Positions 1-7,640 of a stretch of 18,667 bases of DNA are shown piece after piece; the first letter of the stretch is position 1; each line of letters begins with the position of its first letter. The translations under genes were made by a program, and so were the position numbers. The notes beneath the pieces are model-generated. The model was not told the origin of the DNA. It saw nothing but the letters and a program-made list of their open reading frames with translations, and did no database searches. This DNA comes from Chloroflexota bacterium. GTDB taxonomy: Bacteria > Chloroflexota > Dehalococcoidia > SM23-28-2. Location: the NCBI GenBank assembly GCA_030691665.1, contig JAUYDU010000148.1:1-18667 (forward strand). Direction: 5' to 3'.

Positions 1-2668
1 CCAGCGGCACATCGGGCGTTATCTGAGCTATGGTGTTGCACACCGCGCCGCTGCAGAACTGTATCAGCTTCTTGTCCGGGTAGAAGCCAGGCTCCGTATC
101 GTACCAAGTGTCAAAGGTCAGAACGCCGCTGGCGCCCACCAGCATGGCCAGGGTATCCAGGTCACCAAAGTTATGACCACCTGGACCAAAACCCGTGTCG
201 TAGTTCGGCAGTATAGGCCCGCCACCAATGCTGGGCGGCACGTCGAACTTGCCGTACCAGGCCGCCTGGCCCCTCTGAGCGCCAATCTGCGTTAGCACCG
301 TGGTCACATCAGCAGGCACACCGGCCGGAATGGCGCCGCTGGCCGCGAAGTCAATGAACTGCCACAGGCTGCCCGACGGGGACTCGGTGTACTGGGCCCG
401 GTCTGCGGCGCCGGTCAGGGTGGACGCTCCGGTCTTGGTGTCATTGCCAAACAGGACTGCCTCTGGCAGCGCCACGCCCACCAACACCGTGGCCGTCGGG
501 TCGCTCACGCTGCCGCTGACGGTGATGCCGGGGAGCCCGAACCCCTGGCCATCGCTCGGCGAAGTGATGTTGACCGTGAGCGCGCTTACCTTCTCCAGGA
601 CGAAGTTGGATACGGGGCTGGTTATCTCCAGCGCCCCGCCCACGTACACCTGCAAGACCGCCTGATAGCTGCCCGCGGCGGTCAAGTCCACCGGCGGAGC
701 GTCAGGCCGAGCAGCCTTGTACACCGCCTGGGTGGAGGCGTCAACCATGTAGACGATGCTGCCCACCAGCGTCATGCCGGTCAGGTCCCACGGCGGGCCC
801 GGGATTATGTTGTCCCCACCCATTATGCCAAAGGTGACAGGGTCCATGCGCCAGGTAGTCCCGAATTTGCCGCCTATGAGGAAGGCAGGCGACGTGGGAG
901 GCACATAGACTGCGGCCTCAAGGCCACCAGGCGGGAAGAAGGGGTCGGCGAAGTTCGCATCGGTGACTGAGAAGGAGCCGGTCACCGTACCCGCGGTGGC
1001 GCCCGTGGTCTGTGGAGCAATCTTATGAACGGTATCTGACCAGCGCTCCACGGCATACAGGTTGGCGCCATCAGAGGACAGGTCTCCGATGTCCCCCACG
1101 TAGTCGGGCAGGTCGTTATCGGCCTCCATCGTGCCGTCAACAGCAATACGGTGGAGCTTTTTCGGGTGGACTGCGTTGTCCACGTAGAAGAGCTTGCCAC
1201 CGAACAGGACCAGGCTCTCCACGTTGTCGCTGGTTGTATCGAAGTCGTCAAGCAGCGCGCCAGCCTGGTCAACTTTGAGTACGCGGTCCACGGGCGAGTC
1301 ATCCACAAGGATGTAGAAGGGGCTGGCGCCGCCAGTTATGGCACGAGGAATAGCTGCGCCACCACCAGGGCCGCCACCACCAGCGCCAACTACGACCTCG
1401 TAGATAGCGGAGGTGTCGCCATCAGCCACCAGGAGTCGGGCGCCGGGGCCCGCGAAACCGGGGTCACTGGCAAGGCCCTGGATGTTGGGCACATTATCTA
1501 TCTCAGTGGCCGCCATCACGAAGCCGGTGCCATCGAAGTGGACAATGGTCGCTTCAAAACCACCCAGGAACCCGCCCAGTGTGCCTCCGGTGGTCAGGGC
1601 GGTGAAGCCGCCGCCGGACGGGCCATCGGGAACGGTGAACGTGCCGCCGGCAGCGCCCGAGAAGGGGTCGAACTCTCTGAACTTGATGCCCGCCCCAGCC
1701 ACCGGCTGGTTGTCCACGGCGAACAGCGTGCCGCCGCTGGCGACAACGTCTCCGCCGGGCACCGTGTCTGGTACGACGATGGGAGTCACGGTATCGCCCG
1801 TTGGGGCCTTGTCTATCACACGGACCAACTGTTTCCCAGATGGCCCCTCGCGGAGGACGTACACGTCCCCCATCACTACCGTCACGCCAGTGGCATCGCT
1901 GATGCCGGTAAGCGGCGTGAAGCTGAACAGGAAGCCCGCAAACGGGTCTACGAACAGGATGACGTCATCGGGTGTGCCATCCATGAGGACCAAGAGCTGT
2001 CCGCTGGGGCCATCCCAGAAGAGGCCGCGCGGCTCAGCGCCAGCCGCCACGCCAGGCACACCAGGTATCGGGAACAGGAACGAGCCCGTCTCCGTGGCAG
2101 AGCCGCCACCAGCAGCGCCGCCCGGCACAGGGAACGCCAAGCTCGGGTTATTCATGGGCCCAGGAAGAGGAGCCGGGGCCGGGTGCTTGAGGACCGGAGG
2201 CAGGTACTTGAGGGTGTACTTTATCTTGCCGCTGGGGCCGCCAGTGTACCCATACCCATACCCATACCCAAAGAACCCATAGGTGACATCGTCGAGTTGT
2301 ATCTTCGCTGTCAGCTTGCCCAGATGCCCACCAGCCCCATCCGTAGGCAGGAATGTGGTCAGGTCCGTGAAGGCACCGCCGGTGTCTATCACTGGCAGGT
2401 TCACATCCAAAGGTTGTGGGCCTGTGATGAGCAGCCGCACACTGTCGATTTTGTGAGATTCATTCGGGAGACTGATCTCGCTGGTGAACGTCACCATCTC
2501 TCCCAGCTTGTAGTTGGGGAGCTGCGACGCCGCCTCCTTGTTGTTGACAATGGTGGCCGTCAAGGCCATCGCCGCTTGTGGTGAGAGAAGGACGGCCACG
2601 ACAAGCACCGCCGTCACCGAAATCGAGAATAGAACGCCAAGGGTTCTCAGTATGGACTTGTTACTCAT
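1..2668 (-). CDS. Large secreted protein with propeller-like repeats and Ig-like domain (3' end outside window)
   Basis: I translated this frame by hand from the ATG at 2668 to base 1. It is open for 889 codons, so the protein is longer than the window shows. Residues about 1-38 form a signal peptide or anchor: a basic start (MSNKSILR), a long hydrophobic stretch, then AMA-L. A Pro/Ala/Gly-rich linker follows near residues 150-190. Residues about 190-560 hold repeated short blocks of the GxLFAVD / KLFYVDN / NLYAVERW type, typical of beta-propeller (NHL/SMP-30-like) surface proteins. An Ig-like segment (SPSDGQG, then VSGSVSDPTATVLVG) lies near residues 690-735. The last visible part (LTFDTWYDTEPGF) resembles the C-terminal beta-sandwich of immune-inhibitor-A-like proteins, but I see no protease HExxH motif. 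GGGGG lies 5-9 nt before this ATG. The frame also continues upstream to 2977. Being an extracellular protein is well supported; its function is unknown. Confidence 0.85.
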   Translation of the reverse strand, partial: MSNKSILRTLGVLFSISVTAVLVVAVLLSPQAAMALTATIVNNKEAASQLPNYKLGEMVTFTSEISLPNESHKIDSVRLLITGPQPLDVNLPVIDTGGAFTDLTTFLPTDGAGGHLGKLTAKIQLDDVTYGFFGYGYGYGYTGGPSGKIKYTLKYLPPVLKHPAPAPLPGPMNNPSLAFPVPGGAAGGGSATETGSFLFPIPGVPGVAAGAEPRGLFWDGPSGQLLVLMDGTPDDVILFVDPFAGFLFSFTPLTGISDATGVTVVMGDVYVLREGPSGKQLVRVIDKAPTGDTVTPIVVPDTVPGGDVVASGGTLFAVDNQPVAGAGIKFREFDPFSGAAGGTFTVPDGPSGGGFTALTTGGTLGGFLGGFEATIVHFDGTGFVMAATEIDNVPNIQGLASDPGFAGPGARLLVADGDTSAIYEVVVGAGGGGPGGGAAIPRAITGGASPFYILVDDSPVDRVLKVDQAGALLDDFDTTSDNVESLVLFGGKLFYVDNAVHPKKLHRIAVDGTMEADNDLPDYVGDIGDLSSDGANLYAVERWSDTVHKIAPQTTGATAGTVTGSFSVTDANFADPFFPPGGLEAAVYVPPTSPAFLIGGKFGTTWRMDPVTFGIMGGDNIIPGPPWDLTGMTLVGSIVYMVDASTQAVYKAARPDAPPVDLTAAGSYQAVLQVYVGGALEITSPVSNFVLEKVSALTVNITSPSDGQGFGLPGITVSGSVSDPTATVLVGVALPEAVLFGNDTKTGASTLTGAADRAQYTESPSGSLWQFIDFAASGAIPAGVPADVTTVLTQIGAQRGQAAWYGKFDVPPSIGGGPILPNYDTGFGPGGHNFGDLDTLAMLVGASGVLTFDTWYDTEPGFYPDKKLIQFCSGAVCNTIAQITPDVPL
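2247..2270. repeat. Four tandem copies of TACCCA inside the secreted-protein gene
   Basis: The hexamer TACCCA is repeated four times without error. On the coding (minus) strand it encodes a Tyr-Gly repeat (FFGYGYGYGYT). Hexamer changes keep the frame, so copy number could vary without inactivating the protein. Confidence 0.8.
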
Positions 2669-2977
2669 TATGGCCCCCAGTCTATGGGACTTTCCCCGAC
2701 TGACGACAACCGCGGGAACCTTCTTGTGCCATCGTGCCTCAGCAGCCCTACGGGCAATCTCCTGGCGTCTGCGTGGGGAGAGCTTGGCAGCCCTTGCATG
2801 TCCACCCCTTTGGCCACCCAGCCGACCGAGCGCAGACGCGTGAGGGTTCTTGGCGTTGGTCGAGTTCGAACCCACATCAGGCGCGGACAGGGGGTCGCCG
2901 TGGGCCGCACCCGGACCACCACCGGCTCCCTCGCCACGCCTCTTAGCAGCTTCGCCTTTGCTTGCACGCCTAGGCAT
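2669..2977 (-). CDS. Small basic ORF with LSPxRRxEIARxAAxARW motif, in frame with the secreted protein downstream
   Basis: From the ATG at 2977 this frame encodes 103 residues and then runs straight into the ATG at 2668 without a stop. Residues 1-50 are basic and Gly/Ala-rich (MPRRASKGEAAKRRGEG). Residues 51-83 read GRLGGQRGGHARAAKLS, then PRRRQEIARRAAEARW. That is the signature of a widespread family of small stand-alone bacterial proteins of unknown role, rich in KGG-like repeats, which normally end soon after ARW. Here the tail continues HKKVPAVVVSRGKS. A one-base indel in this tail would end the ORF either at a TAG near 2690 or at a TAA overlapping the next ATG (TAATG), which would suit translational coupling. 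Either the small gene has lost its stop, or the two are truly one 992+ residue protein. A promoter sits immediately upstream. The motif is clear; the gene structure is not. Confidence 0.6.
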
Positions 2978-2983
2978 ACACGA

Positions 2984-3013
2984 ATTATGGCACAACGAGA
3001 GGCCTCTTGTCTA
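2984..3013 (-). promoter_or_regulatory. Predicted sigma70-type promoter, probably giving a leaderless mRNA
   Basis: Read on the minus strand, TAGACA (3013-3008, 5 of 6 to TTGACA) is followed by an 18-nt spacer and CATAAT (2989-2984, 5 of 6 to TATAAT). Only six bases separate the -10 box from the ATG at 2977, so transcription would start at or next to the A of the start codon. There is no Shine-Dalgarno sequence, which agrees with leaderless translation. An in-frame TAG overlaps the -35 box, so the ORF cannot extend further upstream. Confidence 0.55.
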
Positions 3014-3120
3014 GTCCCCGAATCGCCCAAAATCCACCCTCTACTTCATCACTCCATGGATTTCGGGGGGTGGAGAAGGCCTTCCGAGCTCGTGCTCAGG
3101 GATACCGGCGAGTTCCCTGG

Positions 3121-3158
3121 CAATTTGGTGACGGTTGTGTGGCTGAGCCACAATTTGG
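3121..3158. repeat. Palindrome flanked by direct repeats
   Basis: TGTGGCT-G-AGCCACA (3138-3152) is a 7-bp perfect inverted repeat around one central base. CAATTTGG occurs at 3121-3128 and again at 3151-3158, exactly 30 bp apart. The arrangement could be a protein-binding site or a trace of a mobile-element end. No adjacent gene allows a choice. Confidence 0.35.
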
Positions 3159-3250
3159 CTTCGCGCCAGGCTTGTCGTTATGGCAGGATCATTAGGCCAC
3201 CCGGGCACCAGACCGGCGACCATTGTCGCAACTCAAAAAGAGAAGCGGCG

Positions 3251-3325
3251 ATGGCGTTCAAGGAGGTGTCCCGAGTGGAGATTATCGAACTACTACGGCG
3301 AGGGCAGGCAGGCGGCACCCGGCCG
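3251..3325 (+). pseudogene. Probable N-terminal remnant of an IS21-type transposase
   Basis: ATG at 3251 starts MAFKEVSRVEIIELLRRGQA, closely resembling the N-terminus of IS21/IstA-like transposases (typically KEVSRxEIxEVIRRWQAG, the start of a helix-turn-helix region), with Gly in place of the usual Trp. After about 25 codons the similarity ends in all three frames, so no catalytic domain remains. AGAGAAG lies upstream as a possible ribosome-binding site. TTGTCGC at 3223-3229 and its inverted copy GCGACAA at 3350-3356 bracket the scrap, but 7-bp repeats at this distance can arise by chance. The call rests on my memory of the family motif. Confidence 0.35.
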
Positions 3326-3532
3326 GTTCCGGGAACGGCCGCAATTGGGGCGACAACGCCATCAACGCCCGTGAACAGACCCAAGGGGTCGACCTCGGAG
3401 TGCCTCGACAAGGCTCAGATTGGCGAACACGTCGCGAGCCGCAATTCCCATCATACCTTCGCTAAGGAGGCGAGACAACCCAGAACTGCACAGGCGTCTT
3501 GTCAGGTGAGAAGGACAAACCGCGCGACGGCG

Positions 3533-3544
3533 CTGTGTACACAG
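3533..3544. repeat. Perfect 12-bp palindrome
   Basis: CTGTGTACACAG is identical to its reverse complement. It lies about 180 bp upstream of the operon promoter, so it is a possible regulator site, but it is a single copy and could be chance. Confidence 0.25.
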
Positions 3545-3719
3545 TGTCGATGGCAAGCCGATCCCCTAAAAGGATGCGGCCGCAAGATCACTTGCCGTGT
3601 AAGCTCGCCCACGGCGACGGCGACCCTGACTACCTACGAGAGCACACCTGTGCCACGTTCGGGAACCAGCACAGCGTCGTTTGTGGCTGAATCCCCACGA
3701 AAGGCTACCCTGATCCATT

Positions 3720-3748
3720 TTGACACAACGTTCCATCTGAAGTATCAT
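3720..3748 (+). promoter_or_regulatory. Strong sigma70-type promoter for the glycan operon
   Basis: TTGACA (3720-3725, perfect -35) is followed by exactly 17 bp and TATCAT (3743-3748, 5 of 6 to TATAAT). The expected transcription start is near 3755. The first gene follows at 3766 or 3796. This is the best promoter match in the window and sits directly before a long plus-strand gene run, so it very likely drives the operon. Confidence 0.75.
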
Positions 3749-3795
3749 CTCTCGGTCAAGTCAAGGTGAGCCCGAGAAGGAATGCCAGTCGCTGC

Positions 3796-5109
3796 ATGAA
3801 CAACTTTGTGAAGGCAACTCTGAGACCAGCGCTGAACGGTGGGAGGCTGGTGGCAGCCCTCCGTGTCCCGTTGTACGCCAACTCCATCTATCTCGTCCTC
3901 AACTCCGGGGTCGCCGCCGTCCTCGGGTTTTCCTTCTGGGTCGCTGTTGCCCGCCTCTATAGCGCTCATGACGTAGGCGTGGCTTCCGGCCTCATCTCGG
4001 CTGTGAGTCTGCTGGCTTTTCTGGCGAGTTTCGGCCTTGACCAAGGGCTCATTCGTTTCCTGCCCGCCGCAGGAACGAAGGCGAGCAGGCTTCTGAACTC
4101 CGTCTTTTGGGTAAGTGGCCTATGCGCTCTGGCGGCGGCGGCTGTGTTTCTGGCTGGACTCCGGTTGTGGTCGCCCGCCCTTCTTATCGCACAGCAACAT
4201 CCGGCCTACGTAGTCACCTTTCTGGGCGCAGTTCCGGCCCTGACGCTCTTGCACATGATGAGCGCTGCCTTCATCGGTTACCGCCGCGCTTCGCTCGCCT
4301 TCGTGTTGGGGACTGGCGCCAGTGTCCTCAGGATCCTTCTTGCCCTAGCGCTGGTGAGTTGGTTTGGAGTGTTTGGAGTTTTCGCCGCCTGGAGCCTCGC
4401 TCTAGCAGCGGTTGTTGGTCTGGGCGTTGTTGTATTGCTGCCGCGGGCCTGTCCTGGATACCGGCCTAGTATCACCATTGAAGGTACTACGCTAAGAGCG
4501 ATGGGCTCCTACTCTTTCCTCAACTACCTCACCCTCCTCTTCTGGGGTGCGCCCGTGTTCGTGTTGCCATTGATCGTGCTCAACCGGATAGGCGCCGAGG
4601 CCAACGCCTACTTCTTCGTTGCGCTGTCTATGGCAGGCCTGGTCTGGGCCATCCCGGCGGGAGTATCCACATCCCTGCTCGTGGAGGGATCGCACGACCC
4701 CCGAAGGCTACGGCAGGACCTGATCAGGAGCGTCGGCATCATCTGCGCGTTTCTTGTCCTTGCCGTCCTGCTGGTGTGGGTCCTCGGCAGGCAACTCCTT
4801 CTCGTCTTTGGGAGAGGCTACTCGGATGAAGGCTTCTGGGTGCTACGGATTGTAAGCCTCTGTGCCTTCCCGATGGCGGTCAACTACCTCTACATCGCGG
4901 TCCGCCGGGTAGAGAAGCGCATGGTAGAACCGGTGATGTTGACAGTTGGCATCGCTCTGGCTACAATCACGCTCGCTTACTTTCTATTGCCTGGCAGTGG
5001 GATCAGGGCGCCGGGGCTCGCCTTGCTGGCCGCGCACGCAGGCGCAGCCGTGTGGGCGCTCCCGGAGCTTCTGAGGAGGCTCCGCAAGAGTGGAACCGTT
5101 TCCAGGTAG
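3796..5109 (+). CDS. Polysaccharide flippase, Wzx-like (MOP superfamily)
   Basis: The protein is a hydrophobic, polytopic membrane protein of 437 residues from this ATG, with about 12 hydrophobic segments, the usual size and layout of Wzx/O-antigen flippases. Family-type features are the N-terminal ANSIYLVLNSGVAAVLGF, then RLYSAHDVGVASGLIS, and the loop FGLDQGLIRFLP. Such proteins move lipid-linked oligosaccharides across the cytoplasmic membrane. The start is uncertain. GTG at 3766 adds ten residues but has no Shine-Dalgarno, whereas GAGAAGGA at 3774-3781 precedes ATG 3796 by 14 nt, longer than ideal. A five-codon frame (ATG at 3782) also ends in a TGA overlapping the 3796 ATG. It is the first gene of the operon, and its end overlaps the next gene by 20 nt. 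The Wzx-like role is inferred from fold type and context. Confidence 0.85.
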   Translation: MNNFVKATLRPALNGGRLVAALRVPLYANSIYLVLNSGVAAVLGFSFWVAVARLYSAHDVGVASGLISAVSLLAFLASFGLDQGLIRFLPAAGTKASRLLNSVFWVSGLCALAAAAVFLAGLRLWSPALLIAQQHPAYVVTFLGAVPALTLLHMMSAAFIGYRRASLAFVLGTGASVLRILLALALVSWFGVFGVFAAWSLALAAVVGLGVVVLLPRACPGYRPSITIEGTTLRAMGSYSFLNYLTLLFWGAPVFVLPLIVLNRIGAEANAYFFVALSMAGLVWAIPAGVSTSLLVEGSHDPRRLRQDLIRSVGIICAFLVLAVLLVWVLGRQLLLVFGRGYSDEGFWVLRIVSLCAFPMAVNYLYIAVRRVEKRMVEPVMLTVGIALATITLAYFLLPGSGIRAPGLALLAAHAGAAVWALPELLRRLRKSGTVSR

Positions 5110-5785
5110 CCCCAAGGTCACCGTGCTCATCTGCACTCTGAACGAGGTTGAGAACCTGCCCCACGTTTTGCCGCATATCCCAGGTTGGGTAGATGAGGTG
5201 CTCATCGTCGATGGGCGGTCCACCGACGGGACCGTAGAGTTGGCCATGCAGTTGTGCCCCAGGGCGCGCGTGGTCCTTCAACCTGGCAAGGGCAAGGGCG
5301 AGGCCCTGAAGTATGGGGTTCAGCAGGCATCAGGAGACATAGTCGTAACGCTAGATGCGGATGGGGAGACGGATCCCAAGGACATGGAACGTTTCATCGA
5401 ACCACTCCTTCGGGGATACGACTACGCCAAGGGCTCCCGATTCACGCGCGGATGGGCAGACAAACCCTTTCACCGGATTTTCGGGAACTGGCTCATTGCG
5501 AAAACCTGTAATGTACTCTACGGGGTCAAGTTCACCGATCTGTGTTCCGGATATAACGCTTTCTGGAAACGGGTGACAGTGGATGTGAACTTGTGGTCCA
5601 AAGATGGGTGGAATTTCGAGCCTCTCTTCATCGCCCGCCTCTTGAAGGCAAAGCGTAAAGTCATTGAGGTACCCCAACGAGCCAGTAGCAGGATCAGCGG
5701 CCATAGTAAGCTCCCTAACTGGCACCAGGGCTTCTCTGCCATCAGGGTACTTATCACTGAGCGGTTCAGTAGGACTGGCCGATGA
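5090..5785 (+). CDS. Glycosyltransferase family 2, dolichyl-phosphate-mannose-synthase-like
   Basis: This 231-residue protein has a GT2 GT-A fold. VTVLICTLNEVENLP (10-24) starts the nucleotide-binding domain, DEVLIVDGRSTDGT (35-48) follows, and LDADGE (88-93) is the metal-binding DxD-type motif. GSRF (115-118) and DLCSGYNAFWKR (150-161) are typical of the DPM1-like branch. There are no C-terminal membrane segments, so it should act at the inner face of the membrane, moving a sugar from a nucleotide donor to a lipid or glycan acceptor. The GTG start at 5090 is preceded by GAGGAGG ten bases upstream. The gene overlaps the flippase by 20 nt and the next gene by 4 nt (ATGA), consistent with translational coupling. 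Donor sugar cannot be read from sequence. A broken relative of its C-terminus lies at 7641-7791. Confidence 0.9.
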   Translation: MEPFPGSPKVTVLICTLNEVENLPHVLPHIPGWVDEVLIVDGRSTDGTVELAMQLCPRARVVLQPGKGKGEALKYGVQQASGDIVVTLDADGETDPKDMERFIEPLLRGYDYAKGSRFTRGWADKPFHRIFGNWLIAKTCNVLYGVKFTDLCSGYNAFWKRVTVDVNLWSKDGWNFEPLFIARLLKAKRKVIEVPQRASSRISGHSKLPNWHQGFSAIRVLITERFSRTGR

Positions 5786-6633
5786 AAGTACGAGAGCAGG
5801 TCGCGATAGTCACCGGGGCGGGAAGAGGGCTGGGCAGAAGCCTGGCGGTGGCTCTTGCCAAAGAGGGGGCCCATGTTGTGGTCACTGCTCGCACCCGGGA
5901 GGAGATAGAAGTAACTGCCCGGCTGGTACAAACCCTGGGACGACGTGCTTTGGCCCTCCCTGCCGATGTCTCTGATGCTCGCCAGGTGGCGTCCATGGTT
6001 CAGACAGCAATCCAGGAATTCGGCACAGTGCACATACTCATCAATAATGCGGGGATATACGGCCCTATTGGTCCTCTGCACCTGCTGAATGATGAGGAGT
6101 GGTGGCAGACTCTCAAGATCAACCTGGGGGGTACGGTACTCTGCACTCGGGCCATTCTGCCTTACATGATGAGGCAGGGAGCAGGCAAAATCATCAACAT
6201 TTCCGGTGGAGGGGCCACAGCTCCCCGGCCCAACTTCAGTGCCTATGCCACCTCCAAGGCTGCTGTCGTTCGGTTCACTGAGACTGTGGCCCAGGAAGTG
6301 CGTCAGCATAATATTCAGGTCAACGCTGTAGCGCCAGGAGGTCTCAACACCACCCTCATCGATGCCATCCTGGAAGCCAGGGAGTTGGCTGGGGCCGATG
6401 CCGTTGAAGAGGCACGGCAGCTCAAGGCGGGAATAGCGACGCCCATGGAGGCCGTCGCTGACCTAGTGCTGTTCTTGGCGTCCAGTGATTCCAACGGTCT
6501 CACCGGACGCCTCATCAGCGCCCGCTGGGATGATTGGCGCAGCTTTAAGGGGAGGATATCTGATATTATGGCTTCGGAACTTTACACCCTCCGACGCATC
6601 AGCCCCGATGCTGCTGGTCCGAAGAGGAGATAG
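5782..6633 (+). CDS. Short-chain dehydrogenase/reductase (classical SDR)
   Basis: This 283-residue protein carries all classical SDR landmarks. TGAGRGLG (11-18) binds the NAD(P) cofactor, NNAG (88-91) stabilises the core, N113 is present, and the catalytic set is S141, Y155 and K159 (YATSK). The APGG segment after the active site is normal. R37 in TARTREE, soon after the second strand, may favour NADP. The family oxidises or reduces a carbonyl or hydroxyl group on a small molecule; in this setting a sugar nucleotide or sugar intermediate is likely, but the substrate cannot be deduced. The C-terminus (about 245-283, LISARWDDWRSFKGR onward) is longer than in many SDRs. The gene overlaps the upstream GT2 by 4 nt. 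GAGGAGA near its end serves as ribosome-binding site of the next gene, one base beyond its stop. Confidence 0.9.
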   Translation: MKVREQVAIVTGAGRGLGRSLAVALAKEGAHVVVTARTREEIEVTARLVQTLGRRALALPADVSDARQVASMVQTAIQEFGTVHILINNAGIYGPIGPLHLLNDEEWWQTLKINLGGTVLCTRAILPYMMRQGAGKIINISGGGATAPRPNFSAYATSKAAVVRFTETVAQEVRQHNIQVNAVAPGGLNTTLIDAILEARELAGADAVEEARQLKAGIATPMEAVADLVLFLASSDSNGLTGRLISARWDDWRSFKGRISDIMASELYTLRRISPDAAGPKRR

Positions 6634-6634
6634 A

Positions 6635-7639
6635 ATGAACGTAGGCATCGTAGGGGCGGGGCGCCAGGGCTGGCGACGGGCCCGTTCCCTAGACTCAGAA
6701 GATGGCGACCGCCTCTTGGGGGTTGCTGATGTCAACCACGAGGCTGCTCGACAGCTAGGGCGTGAATTTGGAGTTCAGGCAATGGACCGCTGGGAGCGGG
6801 TTGTGGAGGACCCCGAGATAGAGGTAGTGTTCATCTGTACTCCCCCGAACCTCCATGCGCTTATCGGGGTTGCAGCGCTTCAGCAGGGGAAGCACGTCCT
6901 CTGCGAAAAACCCTTGGGCCATACCGTTCAGGATGGGGAGGCACTCGTTGTCGCCGCTCGCTTGGCCAGCAGGAAGCTCAAGTGCGGCTTCAACCATCGC
7001 CATTTCCCGGCTATTCGTCAAGCCAAGGAGTGGTGTGACGAAGAGGCAATAGGGGAGTTGACTCACGTCAGGTGCCGCTATGGAATCGGGGGGCAGGTCG
7101 GATACGACAAAGACTGGCGTGCTTGCAGGGAGATCAGCGGAGGAGGCGAGCTCATGGATCAGGGCGTGCACGGCCTGGACCTCTGCCGCTGGTTCTTGGG
7201 GGAGTTCTCTGAGGCCTTTGCCTTCCTTTCGACTGCTTTCTGGGACATAGCCCCGCTGGAGGACAACGCTTTCGTCCTGCTCCGCACTCCCAAGGGCCAG
7301 GTGGCCTCCCTCCATGCCAGCTGGACGCAATGGAAGAACCTTTTCTCTTTTGAGGTGTTTGGCAAGGACGGCTTCATCCATGTTGAGGGCCTAGGGGGCA
7401 GCTATGGCACCCAGGGGGCCGCGCTATGCAGGCGTGAGTTCTTCAAGCCCTTTGAGGAGCAAACCATTGAGTACAGGGGAGAGTACCCTTCCTGGAGGGA
7501 GGAGTGGCAGGAGTTCAAGGCTGCGATTCGGGAGGAGCGGGAGCCCCTGGGTAACGGGGCAGATGGGCTAGCGGCCCTACGCTTGGCTGATGCCCTCTAT
7601 CGCTCCGCGGCGAGAGGGGAGCTAATTGCTGTCGGGTAA
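6635..7639 (+). CDS. Gfo/Idh/MocA-family oxidoreductase (first copy)
   Basis: This 334-residue protein begins with a Rossmann motif, VGIVGAGRQG (3-12), followed by CTPPNLHA and the family signature EKPL in GKHVLCEKPLG. The C-terminal alpha/beta domain contains GFNHRHFP, CRYGIGG, a GGGELMDQGVHGLDL block likely to line the active site, and TQWKNLFSFEVFGKDG. These proteins oxidise or reduce sugars or sugar nucleotides with NAD(P). ATG 6635 is chosen because it starts exactly at the Rossmann strand and has GAGGAGA just upstream; longer in-frame starts would overlap the SDR. About half its residues match the protein at 11209-12210, with long identical runs in the C-terminal domain, so the two are paralogues or independently acquired homologues. 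It is followed at once by a broken glycosyltransferase fragment. Confidence 0.92.
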   Translation: MNVGIVGAGRQGWRRARSLDSEDGDRLLGVADVNHEAARQLGREFGVQAMDRWERVVEDPEIEVVFICTPPNLHALIGVAALQQGKHVLCEKPLGHTVQDGEALVVAARLASRKLKCGFNHRHFPAIRQAKEWCDEEAIGELTHVRCRYGIGGQVGYDKDWRACREISGGGELMDQGVHGLDLCRWFLGEFSEAFAFLSTAFWDIAPLEDNAFVLLRTPKGQVASLHASWTQWKNLFSFEVFGKDGFIHVEGLGGSYGTQGAALCRREFFKPFEEQTIEYRGEYPSWREEWQEFKAAIREEREPLGNGADGLAALRLADALYRSAARGELIAVG

Positions 7640-7640
7640 G

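Larger units (their letters stand above)
3014..3719. other. About 700 bp with no convincing intact gene
   Basis: Several reading frames are open here but none has a recognisable protein, a good ribosome-binding site or consistent codon bias. The stretch contains a likely transposase N-terminal scrap (3251-3325), a 15-bp palindrome flanked by CAATTTGG direct repeats (3121-3158) and a perfect 12-bp palindrome (3533-3544). It separates the minus-strand secreted-protein gene from the plus-strand glycan operon and looks like eroded mobile DNA plus promoter region. I found no tRNA fold or CRISPR pattern. Confidence 0.5.

Noticed and set aside
1151..2584. Long plus-strand open frame opposite the secreted-protein gene
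   Set aside because: The minus-strand frame has a signal peptide, domain-like blocks and a start context. The plus-strand product is Arg/His/Ala-rich with no recognisable motif, as expected for the antisense of a G+C-rich gene.
2855..2880. gttcgaac element resembling a tRNA T-loop
   Set aside because: The flanking bases do not pair into a T-stem on either strand and no acceptor or anticodon arms can be found. On the minus strand it is part of the coding sequence of the small ORF.
3266..3300. gtcccgagtggag, similar to the D-arm region of Ser/Leu tRNAs
   Set aside because: No matching T-loop (GGTTCGAAxCC) or acceptor stem follows at the right distance. The segment reads better as the transposase-like peptide.
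2684..3769. 361-codon plus-strand open frame across the intergenic region
   Set aside because: Its first third is antisense to the small basic ORF, the rest has no family resemblance apart from the short IS21-like start at 3251, and it lacks a ribosome-binding site.
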